Origin: Brassica napus
Lineage: Eukaryota; Streptophyta; Magnoliopsida; Brassicales; Brassicaceae
NCBI RefSeq assembly: GCF_020379485.1
Contig: NC_063448.1
Coordinates: 45,083,218-45,147,217, forward strand
Length of the DNA: 64,000 nt
Direction of reading: 5' to 3'
Notes under the pieces: model-generated
The model's database searches: none
Told to the model about the DNA's origin: nothing
The model's input: only the letters and a program-made list of their open reading frames with translations
Shown here: positions 23,158 to 34,546 of the stretch, piece by piece
How positions within the stretch are numbered: position 1 is the first letter of the stretch
Layout of the letters: each line of letters opens with the position of its first letter
Position numbers and translations under genes: made by a program

Positions 23158-24045
23158 ATGGCTACGGTTTCGAGAAGACTCTACCGATCTCTTCTCTGTA
23201 ACCCCAGATTCTCTCAGGCTTCCATGCCCTTCAGCACCAACAACATCTCCGACTTATCAGACACTGAATCGCCCCTTGAAACGAAGGCTTCAGATCCAAA
23301 CCATCGAGAGGAACGCGTGATGGAGGAGCGTCCACTCGAGAACGGCCTTGACTCTGGCGTTTTCAAGGTACCAACCAACCACACTTCAATTGAAAATGGT
23401 ATCTCTTGAATCTGATCGTTGCTGATCTTCTTCAGGCGATATTGGTGGGGCAAGTGGGGCAGCTTCCTCTGCAGAAGAAGCTCAAGAGTGGTAGAACTGT
23501 CACTCTCTTCTCTTTAGGCACCGGTGGCATCAGGAACAACCGGAGACCGATGATCAACGAAGACCCGAGAGAGTATTCGAACCGCTCTGCCGTGCAGTGG
23601 CACCGTGTCTCTGTTTACCCTGAGCGTTTGGCTGATCTTGTCTTGAAGAACGTTGAACCCGGGTTAGTTCTCTTCTCTGAGGTTTTTAGATTCGTGTTAG
23701 ATAAGTGAAATGGTAGCTCTTGTTTTGTGTCGATGGATAACGTATCTCGTCTTCTTTATATACAACAGCGCTGTTGTCTACTTGGAGGGTAATCTGGAGA
23801 CGAAGATTTTCACTGATCCTGTTACTGGTTTGGTTCGGCGTATTAGAGAAGTAGCCATCCGTAGGAACGGTATGAACTGTCTCAACTCCAAGGACTCGTT
23901 CTTTTACTCACTCAGATTTATTTGAAAAAAAGTCAGATCTTGATCTTTGTTTCTTCTTTATGCAGGCAGAGTTGTGTTTCTAGGAAAAGCCGGTGATATG
24001 CAGCAGCCAAGTTCTGCTGAGCTTAGAGGCGTTGGCTACTACTGA
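23158..24045 (+). CDS. Mitochondrial single-stranded DNA-binding protein (OB-fold)
   Basis: Four exons (23158-23367, 23436-23662, 23769-23869, 23966-24045) join in frame to 205 residues. The N-terminus (MATVSRRLYRSLLCNPRFSQ...) is rich in Arg and Ser and lacks acids, as in a mitochondrial presequence. The OB-fold follows: AILVGQVGQLPLQKKLKSG, then TLFSLGTGGIRNNRRPM, then WHRVSVYPERLADLVLKNVEPG and AVVYLEGNLETKIF. This matches the bacterial-type SSB family. It coats single-stranded organellar DNA during replication and recombination. The position corresponds to At3g18580. All splice borders are canonical and no break is visible. Confidence 0.9.
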
Positions 24046-24231
24046 TTCGGTATTCTAGTTTTCTCTTCTTGTAACTTGAGGGTGTGTTCAGTGTTCTTTA
24101 TATTGCCACTTGGTCCTTTTACTATTTTGTGGCAAATAAACCAAACCAAATCCAACAAATTCATTTTTAGTTACACCGGATTTAAACCAAATTCTCCATT
24201 TAAGACAAACATGAAAACAGAGACCAATCTC

Positions 24232-24245
24232 CACGTGTTTGCATG
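24232..24245 (+). promoter_or_regulatory. G-box and RY-like motif upstream of the oleosin
   Basis: CACGTG at 24232-24237 and TGCATG at 24240-24245 lie about 105-120 bp before the oleosin start. This ABRE/RY pairing is typical of promoters controlled by ABI3/FUS3-type and bZIP factors. Whether it works here is inference. Confidence 0.45.
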
Positions 24246-24350
24246 AATGCCACCTCAAAGCTGAAAATTTTGTCCTCCATCTGTTTTTTTTTTACCCCTT
24301 TCCTATTTCTGTTCTCCCGTCACCGCACAATAGCAACAAGTCACTCTACA

Positions 24351-24848
24351 ATGGCGGAAACGTTCTCTCGCGGCGACGCCCAATACTGGCCCATCTACGG
24401 TAGCAGCAACACCACCGAAAGAAACAGCCCTTACGCTTCTCTTATCCGCCTTCTCAGATCTCATTCACCAACCTCCTCACAGCTCTTTGGTTTCCTCGCT
24501 CTCTTCATATCCGGCGGAATCCTCCTCTTCCTCCTAGGCGTAACCGTGACGGTGGTCGGGATCGGCTTCGTTGTCTTTCTTCCGTTGATCATCATCTCGA
24601 GTCCGGTATGGATCCCGGTTTTTATCGGGGTTGGCGGGTTCTTATCGGTCGCCGGTTTTCTTGTTGGAACGTTGGCTGTCGTATCGTGGGCGTACCGTTA
24701 TTTCCGTGGAAGGCACCCGGTTGGATCGGATCAAATGGATTATGCACGTGGTCGGATCTATGACACGGCCTCTCACGTTAAAGATTATGCTAGAGAGTAC
24801 GGTGGATATTTCCACGGTAGGGCTAAAGATGCAGCCCCTGGTGCTTAA
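24351..24848 (+). CDS. Oleosin
   Basis: A single exon encodes 165 residues starting [13 protein letters not shown]. Oleosins coat oil bodies and other lipid droplets with a hydrophobic hairpin. The central hydrophobic domain runs from about residue 44 to 113. It contains a perfect proline knot (P78, S84-P85, P89; the pattern PX5SPX3P, reading [13 protein letters not shown]). The C-terminus is amphipathic ([19 protein letters not shown]). An upstream in-frame ATG at 24243 would add 36 residues. The 24351 start is preferred because it gives the usual hydrophilic oleosin N-terminus. It corresponds to At3g18570. The 3' half of this gene is duplicated as a broken copy near 59.4 kb. Confidence 0.93.
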   Translation: MAETFSRGDAQYWPIYGSSNTTERNSPYASLIRLLRSHSPTSSQLFGFLALFISGGILLFLLGVTVTVVGIGFVVFLPLIIISSPVWIPVFIGVGGFLSVAGFLVGTLAVVSWAYRYFRGRHPVGSDQMDYARGRIYDTASHVKDYAREYGGYFHGRAKDAAPGA

Positions 24849-25277
24849 CCCTAACCGGTCGGTATAATCTGGTTCAGGGGAAGATAGTTGACCTGTTCCG
24901 TATATGGAGGATAAACATGGTTCATGCACGGTAATATATATACTATTACATATTTTGTTATTTGGTTTCCGTTTATAAATAATAAAATGAATATATATGG
25001 TTAAATATAAGATTTTTGGTGTTTTTGTTCGTCACCTGAAATGTATTAGTATATACTTTCAAAGAACGACGAGAGTAATGATGAACGGTTGATAAAGAAA
25101 CTTAGCCTTTTATTATACAGTATTGTTTTCTTCACTAGCTCCTTATTAGTTTGCCAAATAGATTACACAATAATCTGCGTAAAATATTTGATAGCATCCA
25201 CCAATCACAAGGGATTAACGAAACTTCTAGAGAGTTTAATCATCACTCACCTCATGAAACACCAAACAAAACATCAA
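24849..25277. other. Convergent spacer, oleosin / unknown gene
   Basis: It holds the oleosin 3' UTR and the 3' region of the minus-strand neighbour. Positions 24849-25057 are also present, diverged, at about 59639-59855. Confidence 0.6.
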
Positions 25278-25745
25278 TTAAAATTCCTCTTCTGTCGAGC
25301 TTAACACCGACCCAACATGTGAACGGGTCGGCCGGTCCGGCACCCAAATGGAACATGGCGATCTCGGAGGCAGTTCCTTTACTTGATGTCCACTACAATC
25401 GTAGAAGATCACTCCGGAATAACACAACGGCTCACATTTGTCTCCCATTAAAATCTTTCTCTGCCAAATGCCATATTCCTCCTCCTCTTCCTCCTCTATC
25501 ACCATCTCCAACCCCGTCTTTGCTTTTGTACCTCCACAGCCGTCGTAAGCTTTTTTCTTCCGACCAGCCATAGTCTTGGCCTTGTTGCTTAAAGTCGTCA
25601 AAAGCTCCTTAGGACGTCCTTTGAGTTTAAGCTTCTTGGAGACTCGGCTTGCGTATCTAGCACAACGTACTATGAGAGAGACGTGGAAGCTCACGCTTAG
25701 ACACTGGTGGACCGATGAAACATGTTCCCTCCTCGATATCTCCAT
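25278..25745 (-). CDS. Small protein of unknown function (At3g18560-like)
   Basis: A single exon encodes 155 residues. The N-terminal third is basic and arginine-rich (SLIVRCARYASRVSKKLKLKGRPKELL). A run of glutamates (IEEEEEEEYG) leads into IWQRKILMGDKCEPLCYSG and VIFYDCSGHQ, a conserved block that I recall from a small plant-specific family of unknown function. The C-terminus is rich in Pro, Ser and Arg. There is no signal peptide, membrane span or known domain. Position and orientation fit At3g18560. The function is not known, and the antisense ORF on the plus strand is its shadow. Confidence 0.75.
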   Translation of the reverse strand: MEISRREHVSSVHQCLSVSFHVSLIVRCARYASRVSKKLKLKGRPKELLTTLSNKAKTMAGRKKKAYDGCGGTKAKTGLEMVIEEEEEEEYGIWQRKILMGDKCEPLCYSGVIFYDCSGHQVKELPPRSPCSIWVPDRPTRSHVGSVLSSTEEEF

Positions 25746-27067
25746 GCTCTAAGGGTTTGAAACTCAAAATATTTGATTTGTTGTTGTGATGCTCTTTTGG
25801 TCCGAAAATGGATTGAGTTACGTTTTATTATATAACTCCACGGGTTGAAGTAAGTAGGTCACTTAACGTAAAAGGATGTTTAGGTTACAGGCTAATCCAG
25901 TAGCCTTTGCGTTGACATATTTTATTGTGTTGACCTTTTCTTGATTCTTTGTGATGATCTCTTATGATATCAATGATGACTTCTTAATATATGAGATATT
26001 GAGATCGATGATTGAATTCTTTGGGTGTGAATGATACATAACGAGCATGCGAGAGGCATGCATCAACGATCTCTATCTAAAACACTGACGTGTTTGAATT
26101 CATTCATCGCAGAATATTAGTTATCTCAGTGCATTTCGTGAGCTCTATGACAAAAGATATTAAAATTAAATTGCTGTATAACTGAATTTGTCAGCTCTTC
26201 CTTTTCTTTTATACCTGTAATAGTTCTTTTTATCACAAAATGCAATAAACATGCGTCAGTTTTTATTTATTAAAAATAAAAATTCAAAACTATCTGATTA
26301 GCCAGTATATATATCACTGCAACAAGTTGATTCCGCCATTAACAATTTTAAAAGGATGAAAAGAACAGGCTAGTTCCGAAGATTTTTTTTTAATGCTGAT
26401 TTATTATGATATTACAATTATGAGAAATATTATATAGACAAGAGATCATTTAATTTAATGTTAGCCTCTTTTTGGAGTAACATATTATGGATCGGCCGAT
26501 TTATATAAGATTCTAGTTATTTTCTCTCTAAATAAGCTCGTTAATGTTAAATGTGTAAAGGGCTTAGTGTAAGTGTGTTTTGGACAAGTTACAAAAGCAA
26601 AAGGTGTTCTGGATCTATTATATCCTAGTCACACTTGCAAAGGCGTTTTCATCATGAATTCACGATCACGATTTATATATATCCTCTACATGTTGGATAA
26701 AGCTATCAAATGAACTTGATCGTTATGAAGCATCTGTTAAGTTTTATAAGATTCGTTCCAAATTCCAACTAACTATGTGGAAGACTTTGTCATCTCGGAA
26801 TGTTCAGATAAAGATCGATGGACCAAATTTGGAACAAAACGATATGGATCAGATTGAATTACGTGGATCGGATTCTGATATCATGTTAAGTTAATTAGAT
26901 GGATTTTCAACCTAAAATCATTCGGTGATAAATAGATTGATCCATCTATATTATATATTATTTAAGATTCTTCTGGCTCTAATACCATCACCACAACGTG
27001 AAGATATTGTTATGATTTATGGGGATTGATTACTGAATAGGTAGTGTGTTTCTTTAATTGTTTATCT

Positions 27068-27475
27068 AACTCGTATGATTGTAATTACTTTTTTTTTTTT
27101 TAAATAACTAAATACATATAAGAAAACATTACACATTTTGAAACACTTAATGTTTTTTTTTTTTTAAGAGAGACTCATGTGAACGAAAGCTTTAAAGCGA
27201 TAAAGTTAAGACGTCGTTACGGCTGGAAGTACGTAAACCAAGTAACAAGATGAGACTCCTGAAAAGATTGAGAGCGTTGGGTTGGTTGAACTGGTCTGCG
27301 GTCCATTCCTATGAGTTTTGCCTTCATGATCACTTGAATTTCCTTGATAAGGAGGTGGGCTGATCTGCTTGTTGAGTTATGCAATCTCAGGTTCCTTTCA
27401 CGCCAAAGGACATAGCATACTGCCTGAAGTAGAAGCTTGCAAATAAATTTAACTCGTATATGATTGTAATTACTT
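27068..27475 (-). mobile_element. 5'-truncated LINE tail with target-site duplication
   Basis: AACTCGTATGATTGTAATTA (27068-27087, continuing CTT to 27090) recurs, with an extra AT, at 27451-27475. Between them, on the minus strand, a coding remnant reads VCYVLWRERNLRLHNSTSRS. This is typical of the C-terminal end of plant LINE reverse-transcriptase polyproteins. A poly-A tract (plus-strand T run 27089-27101) sits at its 3' end. Confidence 0.7.
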
Positions 27476-27641
27476 GAGGATTTTCTTTTGAGAGAATGCT
27501 ATATAATTCAACAAAAAAAACTTTTTACAACTAGAATTGTGTTTTTAAGGAGAGAAAATAGAAATCAATAGATATACATCACTTTAATTTATCATAAATA
27601 AAACCATGTTTCCGTGGCCTTTCGATAGGCTAATGAATCTC

Positions 27642-27725
27642 GATGTTTCATGCTGGTGATGTGGTTTCGAACCGAGGCTGATTTAGGCTCCTCCCCGAAT
27701 CTCCTGCCATTACGTTCCTTCCAAA
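27642..27725 (-). mobile_element. Second LINE C-terminal fragment
   Basis: The minus strand reads WKERNGRRFGEEPKSASVRN, again the WRERN-type C-terminus of plant LINE polyproteins. There are no flanking duplications or other domains. Confidence 0.5.
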
Positions 27726-28180
27726 CATCATATTACTTGAAGATTTTTGTTTCTACTAAACAATAGTTTATTTCGGTGTGTATCTATCAGTTAATTAAAT
27801 CTCCTTTGGTCCAGTAGTCCACTTGATTCTCTCTTACGTATCATTCACATGGAAAACACCTAATTAACACTTTACGTAGGTGGTTAGCCAATCCAGCACG
27901 TGCATTAATTAGAATATTAAGGAACACAAAATGTAGTTGACCGGAACGATATGCATTTTTTTTATTAACCCATATCTATTAAAAAAAAATTTGTAAGCAA
28001 TTACAAACTCTTCTCATATTTATATGAAAATCACATTTTGGCAAAAAAAAAAAGTAATACATTTTACAGCAACAATGATGGCGACACAGGTAAAGAAAAC
28101 TTGGATCTTTATAATACAAACTAAACATTATTATCTAATAGAATTATTACATAACATAAATAAACAAACAAAGAATATTA

Positions 28181-29704
28181 TCTTATTATATAAAGCTTGG
28201 TTCTTCAAAGTTACTAATTAACATGATCGCGACATGTGTAAATATATTTTCTAAGATTATGACATGTGTCAAAAATATGATACTTTTTTTATTATTTAAA
28301 AGAGATTTAGAAAATAAAAGTTATTATTACAAAAATATTATTTTAAGATTCTTTTTAAGATTTTAGAAAAACACAATTTTTATAACATAGTTTTTTACAA
28401 TTAGACATTGTTAAACTTATTGGATACTATTTCATTTTTTAGAAATCCTAAACAACTAAATAATTGTAAAAAGTTATTTGAAAGTACTTTTTCTTTTTTT
28501 TTTGTTAAAAAATATAATTTTCGTTTTTAAAGATACTAAAGAAAGAAAATTGTAAAATAAAATATTAACTTTAAAAAATATATAAAACAAAAACGAATTA
28601 TAAAATCTTACAAGTACAAGAAATTATTTAATAAAAATCATAAAGTAAAACAAACTATAAAATAAGTAATGTTTCTTTTTAAAAAGACTAAACAGAAGAA
28701 AATTGTAAAAATGTTCTTATTATTTAATTATAAAATAACAAGAATTTTTTTAATGAAAAATATTAAAGAAAAAATAAACCTAAAACAAGTAGGTTTCCTT
28801 TTTTAAAAATCTAAATAAAATAAAACTGTAAATTAATTTTCTTATAAATAACTAACTTTCCTTTTTCATAGGTAATTTTGTGTTAAGAAAATTATAAACC
28901 AAAATAACTTTTTCATATGCCAATAAAAAAATTAGATTGTTAATGTTTCAATAAAAACCTGCCATTATGTGAAAATAAATTTTTTTTTCCTTAAAATTCT
29001 AAATAAAAGAGATTTTTAAAATAATTATTCATTTTTTAATCTTGACCAAATATTTTTTTTCTTTTTTTAAAAAAACTAACAAAGGATAATTGTAAAAATC
29101 TATTTAATAGTAATTTTAAAATTTAAAATTTTATTGATAAACATGATACTAGAAAATATTTAATTAACAAAGAAAAATTGTTAAAATATTAGTGATATTG
29201 AAAAAAAACGAATTTTGAAAATAGGAACTTTTAAAAATAATTAATATTAACTGGAAAAAATTATTTAATAGTTATTTTATTTTTCTAAATCCTAAACAAA
29301 ATAAAATTTTAAAATATTATGTAATATTAATTTCCTTTTCTAAAACCCTAAAACCTGTAAGAGAATATTTGATATTTTTTAAAAAATCATAAACAAAAGA
29401 CATATTTATCATTTTTTTAAGTCCTAACCAAAATTACATTGTAAGACTTTATTTGGTAATGTTTTTAAGAGAAAATTTGATGATGAACATGATACTAAAA
29501 ATTTACTCCCTCTGTTTAAAATTGGTATTGATACGAGTTGTATAAATAGTATTTTTTAAAAGTTATTTAATAGCAACGATAAACAGTTATTTTAATAACA
29601 ATTTAACTTTTCCAAAATTTTAAACAGAACATAATTGTATAAGGTTATATGATAGTAATTTTCATTTTCTAAAATCCTAAACCAAAAATTTAAAAGAGTA
29701 TTTG

Positions 29705-29738
<34 letters not shown>

Positions 29739-30621
29739 AATTTAATTATAAATGAAAAGGAGCTATTTTTTAAAAAATCCTATCAAAATAAAATTTTAAA
29801 ATTATTTAATAACATTTTTTAAAAAAAATAATTTGATGACAAGTATGATGTTAAAACTATTTAATTAACAAAAATAAAAAATTAGGATGTCGTTATGAGT
29901 GCTATTTATATTTGTTTGGTCATACGAAATTAATACACATGTTTGATCATACGAAAATCAAACTCATTTTGATATATATTTTCATGTTTGGTCATAAGAA
30001 ATAGATTATTATTATTGTCACGTAAATGATTTTATATGTATTTTTTCAAAAAAAAAAAAACAAGTTTCATCGTCATCTTATTACATTTTTTGTTTTGACT
30101 ATGAAATATTTTTCTACTTCATTTTTAATTAAAATGTTATCATGGAAATATATCATTAAAAAATAATGAATTAATAAAATTATTAAGCATTAGATAAGTT
30201 TAATAAAATATTAAACTATTACATACGAAAGTGTATGATATTGTCATTGACTCGATTGGCTTTATTTAACTTTCAATTTTTTTTTTCATTTTCTTAATTC
30301 GGGTTGGGTTGGGTTTAAATTTATAGGTATGAGTGTTTTCTCTAGCACTAAGTAGAAACTTGATAAAAATGAGTATGAGTGTTTTCTGTATTAATTGGAA
30401 TTTATGTGTAAAAACGAGTTCTTAAAATACAAATATTAACTCGAATTTATGTGTAATAACGAGTTCTTAATTATAAAATAAGTCTCACACAACATATGAA
30501 AAAAAAAACTTACAAGTATAATAAAATGATTTATTGCTTTTTTTTTAAACAGAACTTTTATTTTCTTTATTAAATTAAAACATCAAACAAAATCCGTTGC
30601 AACACACGAGTTCATATCTAG
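28181..30621 (+). mobile_element. Non-autonomous Helitron with AT-rich repetitive interior
   Basis: The 5' end is A|TCTTATTATATAAAGCTTGG (28181). The 3' end is ...CCGTTGCAACACACGAG then TTCATATCTAG|T (CTAG at 30618-30621), matching Helitron termini and A/T insertion. The interior has no Rep/helicase coding sequence. It is a degenerate repetition of phrases like AAATCCTAAACAAAATAAAA, TTGTAAAATTATTTAATAG and GATGAACATGATACTAAAA. Confidence 0.65.
29705..29738. repeat. (AT)n(GT)n microsatellite
   Basis: This alternating AT then GT run lies inside the Helitron. Confidence 0.85.
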
Positions 30622-32171
30622 TATCTTATAAAGAAGCACCTTATAAATGTTCTTTTTAGTAGTAATTAAAAATGAACATATTTATCTTTGATTTTTTCGA
30701 GTTAAAATTTCTTAGAAATAAAATATTCTCGCATTCTTAGATACAAACATGTATTTAGATAAAAGTAATGACTGAAAGTAATAAGATAATGATGACAAAA
30801 AAGAAAGAAAGTAATAAGATAATATTGACATATATAATTTATTTTGGCGGAAAAAAAATAAGTAAAAGTTAATGACTAATTTTTAATTTAAAAAGTTCAT
30901 CTAAGAAAATGAAGATATGAACAATATATCTTCAAATTTGAATTAACATTGTTCATCATCTAATTTTGAAGCAAGAATGAAGTAAAACTGGTGCAAAGAA
31001 TTTTTCAAAATAAAGTAAAAAAAATAAAAAATAAAATAGGGTTGGAGATAGTTTTAGTACCTCACATTAATGTTTCCAATTCATTCTTTAGCTTATCACA
31101 ATTCTAAGCGAGAAACGTAACTAGTCCATATATATGCAATTAAACAACAATTTTTAGTGATTTAAGTTTTTCTTACTGAAATATATACTTCAAAGAAAAT
31201 AATGTAGCTAGAATTGTAAAAGTGGTATGTTTGTTTGGTAGTGGCCAATTAGTCTTATGGGAAAACATGTAATAAAACATCCTTATGGGAGGCATATTCT
31301 ACTTGGTGATTCAATTTGAATATAAATGCGACACGACAACAATTATTAGTGCTTAAAGTTTTTATGGAAATAAAACTTTGGAAAAAGTAACATAGGCAAG
31401 ATTGTTTTAAAATAGTAGTACAATATGTGTAGATTTTGGTGAGACTGTTAGCCACATGAAAACAAAATATCATAAATCAATGATTGAATTAACTTGGTAT
31501 TTTAAAACCAATTTCTCGAAATCAACGATAATTTACATGAATATGTATGTAAACCCGTTAGTGATAGTTGACCACAATTTTCAAATCAGAAAGTTCATTT
31601 TAGCAAGAACTGCTCTCCTTCAATGATTTCAATTTTCACATAATCTTCGTGACTTGAATATATATTTTTTCCTTATAATAGGTGCAGTTTTTAATATTAA
31701 AAATCATTCCATTTATTGTTTTAGTTTAAGTATTGAAAGAAATACAATCTTAATAAAATAATTGGTAAATTAAGTAAAACATAAGTAAAACATAAGAAAA
31801 ATATAAGAAAAGCATACTTTTATTTTAGAAAATATAATATTAAAAAGTGAAAATATCTTTTCTATTTGGTAGCAAAAATAAATAGAAATAAGAACCTATC
31901 TTAAGTAAAGGTTATTAAACTATATAAGAAAGTGTATTAGAAAATATATAAAAACGACGATGACAATTCATAATCTCAAATTTAAGATGAGTATAAAATT
32001 TGATAAAGTTTATTTAAATTAGCATGTGTCACATGCCATACTTCTTCCAAGTGTAGGTTCGCTCTTGCTCATGAGCATGGGGAAGATGGTGACAAATACT
32101 GACTAGAGGTGGACAATCAACTAATTCAACACAAGAGCTAGAGAGCGGCTGCAAAACTTTTCCAAGTGAGC
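30622..32171. other. AT-rich spacer
   Basis: No gene, RNA gene or clear repeat structure was seen. The last 100 bp or so may be further diverged subtilase sequence. Confidence 0.4.
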
Positions 32172-32236
32172 TTCCCTAGAACAGTAACAAACGTGGGTAT
32201 GCGGAAGTCCAAATACAAGGTGTTGGGAACTAAGTT

Positions 32237-34546
32237 TTTTTTTTTTTGAGAAAAAGGCTTTTAAATTTAAAAAAACATTAAAAGTTTACAAGATAGGATG
32301 ATGAAACCCTATAGCGAGATAAAACTTGCATGAACATATCATGATAGATAACATCTCATCCCTATGAAACAACTTAGGGAGAAACTAGAAAACCCATGAT
32401 GAAATAGTAGACAATAGCTAGTGCTTAGAACCACGACCACGCCGGCCATGCTTTCCTCGTCCTTGTACTGTCTTCCATTCCAAATCTTGGAACTTGATAG
32501 GAGGTCTAGTCTCTCTCCCACCCCTTGTCAAGCCAAGCGAGCTCAGTGACTCATTCTCGGCTCCATCCACATCACCTAGCGCTGAAAAACGAAAAGGACT
32601 CTCGAATACATTAACATCAGATGTTGTGGTTGAGGGATCAACAACATAAGTGTTTTGATCCTCATTGTTGATAATTTTTGTTGATGGAGAAGATTCCATA
32701 GAAGGTGTTGCAGCTTGAGCAGACTGAAAATCTGCTAATATGGGTGTAGAAGTGATCAAGCTTGGCGGGGTAGTTTGAATACCTTGTTGAATCCTTGTGG
32801 ATAAGATAGAACTGTGTGCAGCTACATTGTTTCCTGGGCTTTCCGTAGAAACATTAGGTGCAACAAATGGTGTTTCTTGATCTTGAGCCAAACCCAAACC
32901 TGAGTTTGTAGCAGCTTTTTCAGTGATTGTTTCTTTCGATTCAGAACTGACAGGAAGCACATCCAGTGCACTGAATTGGTTACATATCTTTGGAACCTCG
33001 CACGCCAAGTTAGTAGCAGGAAGACTTTCTTGCTCAGTGACTACCTTTTGAGTAGACGGTGAGGGAGATGGGACAACACTCTCATTTTGGTGAAGAATGA
33101 TGTCAATATCCACCACGGGTACATCAACACTAGAAGCCACTGAATTTGATGATAAGGTTTTATCCTCTGGAGTCTTAGGAGGCTGAAGGCATCTTTTAGA
33201 TTTGTGGCCTAAACACCCACACCTATCACATGTGGAAGGGATCCAAGTATATTCAACTTTAACTAGAAAGATGTTACCTTGTTTATCATCAAGGGCTATA
33301 AGCTTTGGAAAGTCCTTATCCAATTCCATTTCCACCAATACTTTTGTTTCCCCCAAGTTAGTAGGATCAAGCCGAGGTTTTTGTGTTAATATAGGCTCTC
33401 CAAGACCAGATGCAATATGACTAATTCCTAGTCTAGAGTAGCAGCAGTCAGGAATAACCTTCAAAGTCACCCATACCGGAAGAGTTGAAACTTCTGGAAT
33501 TTTGAATGAGCCCTCAGGTGTCCACGGCAACACAAAGAGCAGACAGTCATCAATATGCCAAACTCCCCTTTGTATAATCCACTGACGAGTAGATTGGTGT
33601 GGGATATGAAACATATAGGATGAATCACTAATCTTCTTGCAAGAAATTTTGCAGCTTCTTCCCCAAATTTTATTGACCACAGCATGAACAAGTCCACCCG
33701 GGGGTAAAGAACATCTATGAAATTTCCCAATGAGATATTCATCCTTGTTCTCAGGTCCTAACCTAAGGACTTTTGAAGGTATTGTTACCTCAGGGGTGCC
33801 ATCAAGGCGATAGGTAGGTGATGTTGCCCGTAAAAGATTGCGTGACTGGGGACCCAACCTTGCAGCCCACGGGAAACGGAGAGATCCATCGGCTTTAAGC
33901 TCTGGAAGTGGCAGCTTCTCTAATGGGACCTGTAAGGAACGATTAGGATGCTTGTTCTTGTCTTGCTTGTTCACGATTCCGTCATTAAGGGTTGGCCAAA
34001 GAGAAGCAAGTTGATTTCCTACAAGTGCTTTATCAAATTCCGTTGGAGTGGATGGAACAGGAGGGGTAGTAGGTGGCACAAAGATGAGTGGCTTTTCCCA
34101 TGAACCCAATGAAGGCACAAACTGGTTACTCGTGGTAGAACCGGATGTTACGTTTGCTTCTACAGTTGGTAGATGAGAAGCTGAGATGATTTGAGAGGCC
34201 TGAGCTTCAGTACAAGGAGGAGCAACGATGTCAGTGTCACAGCCACGGAGAATCGGAAGTTCCACCTCCAGTGGAGCTGAAGAAGAATCTAAGGCCACAG
34301 GCGGAGGATCTTGAAGCTTGTCGCTTTGACTCGATGGAGACGCCAAGGTACCGTTCGAAGCCATGGCGGAGTGAGTCAAGGGGAAAGAAAGACAAGGAGG
34401 AGACGCCAGGGATGAGAAAAGCTTGGACCTTCCGGCGATTCAGACGGCGAGGTCACTAAGATCGATTTGGAGATGGGTTCGACTTGTTCGCTTCTGTTTT
34501 AGCCAAAAGGGGGCGCGTGCAGCGCGTGATTTGGAGATGGGTTCCG
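32237..34546 (-). mobile_element. LINE-type non-LTR retrotransposon, ORF1 only, with 16-bp TSD
   Basis: TGTTGGGAACTAAGTT occurs at 32221-32236 and 34547-34562 as a perfect 16-bp target-site duplication. The insert has a poly-A tail on its minus-strand 3' end (plus-strand T run 32235-32248), about 170 bp of 3' UTR, one long ORF and a GC-rich 5' leader. There is no reverse transcriptase or endonuclease, so it is non-autonomous or internally deleted. Confidence 0.85.
32418..34379 (-). CDS. LINE ORF1 protein: DUF4283 plus CCHC zinc knuckle
   Basis: The ORF is open for 653 residues. Order: Ser/Pro/Thr-rich N-terminus; a DUF4283-type region (about 200-385: VLRLGPENKDEYLIGKF, LPPGGLVHAVVNKIWG, WIIQRGVWHIDDCLLFVLPW); a zinc knuckle CDRCGCLGHKSKRC (about 400-415, C-X2-C-X4-H-X4-C); a long low-complexity tail; and a basic C-terminus (GRGKHGRRGRGSKH). 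This is the usual architecture of ORF1-like nucleic-acid-binding proteins of plant L1-clade LINEs. Such a long ORF without stops suggests recent insertion. A second in-frame ATG at 34364 (MASNG) could be the real start. Confidence 0.85.
   Translation of the reverse strand: MTHSAMASNGTLASPSSQSDKLQDPPPVALDSSSAPLEVELPILRGCDTDIVAPPCTEAQASQIISASHLPTVEANVTSGSTTSNQFVPSLGSWEKPLIFVPPTTPPVPSTPTEFDKALVGNQLASLWPTLNDGIVNKQDKNKHPNRSLQVPLEKLPLPELKADGSLRFPWAARLGPQSRNLLRATSPTYRLDGTPEVTIPSKVLRLGPENKDEYLIGKFHRCSLPPGGLVHAVVNKIWGRSCKISCKKISDSSYMFHIPHQSTRQWIIQRGVWHIDDCLLFVLPWTPEGSFKIPEVSTLPVWVTLKVIPDCCYSRLGISHIASGLGEPILTQKPRLDPTNLGETKVLVEMELDKDFPKLIALDDKQGNIFLVKVEYTWIPSTCDRCGCLGHKSKRCLQPPKTPEDKTLSSNSVASSVDVPVVDIDIILHQNESVVPSPSPSTQKVVTEQESLPATNLACEVPKICNQFSALDVLPVSSESKETITEKAATNSGLGLAQDQETPFVAPNVSTESPGNNVAAHSSILSTRIQQGIQTTPPSLITSTPILADFQSAQAATPSMESSPSTKIINNEDQNTYVVDPSTTTSDVNVFESPFRFSALGDVDGAENESLSSLGLTRGGRETRPPIKFQDLEWKTVQGRGKHGRRGRGSKH

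Larger units (their letters stand above)
25746..28180. other. Repeat-bearing spacer
   Basis: It is AT-rich and holds the LINE pieces listed separately at 27091-27450 and 27642-27725. No gene was seen. Confidence 0.5.

Noticed and set aside
24243..24350. Longer oleosin start 36 codons upstream
   Set aside because: The extension is hydrophobic and unlike any oleosin N-terminus; MAETFSRGD at 24351 gives the expected size.
24642..24929. Minus-strand ORF across the oleosin 3' end, also seen near 59.5-59.7 kb
   Set aside because: It repeats only because the oleosin segment is duplicated; it is the antisense of coding sequence and UTR.
25151..25573. Plus-strand ORF opposite the small unknown gene
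   Set aside because: It is the antisense shadow of the 25278-25745 minus-strand protein; it is rich in Pro and Ser with no domain.
29505..29525. TACTCCCTCTGTTT, typical of Stowaway/Mariner-type MITE ends
   Set aside because: Only one end was seen; no matching inverted end or TA duplication could be found nearby.
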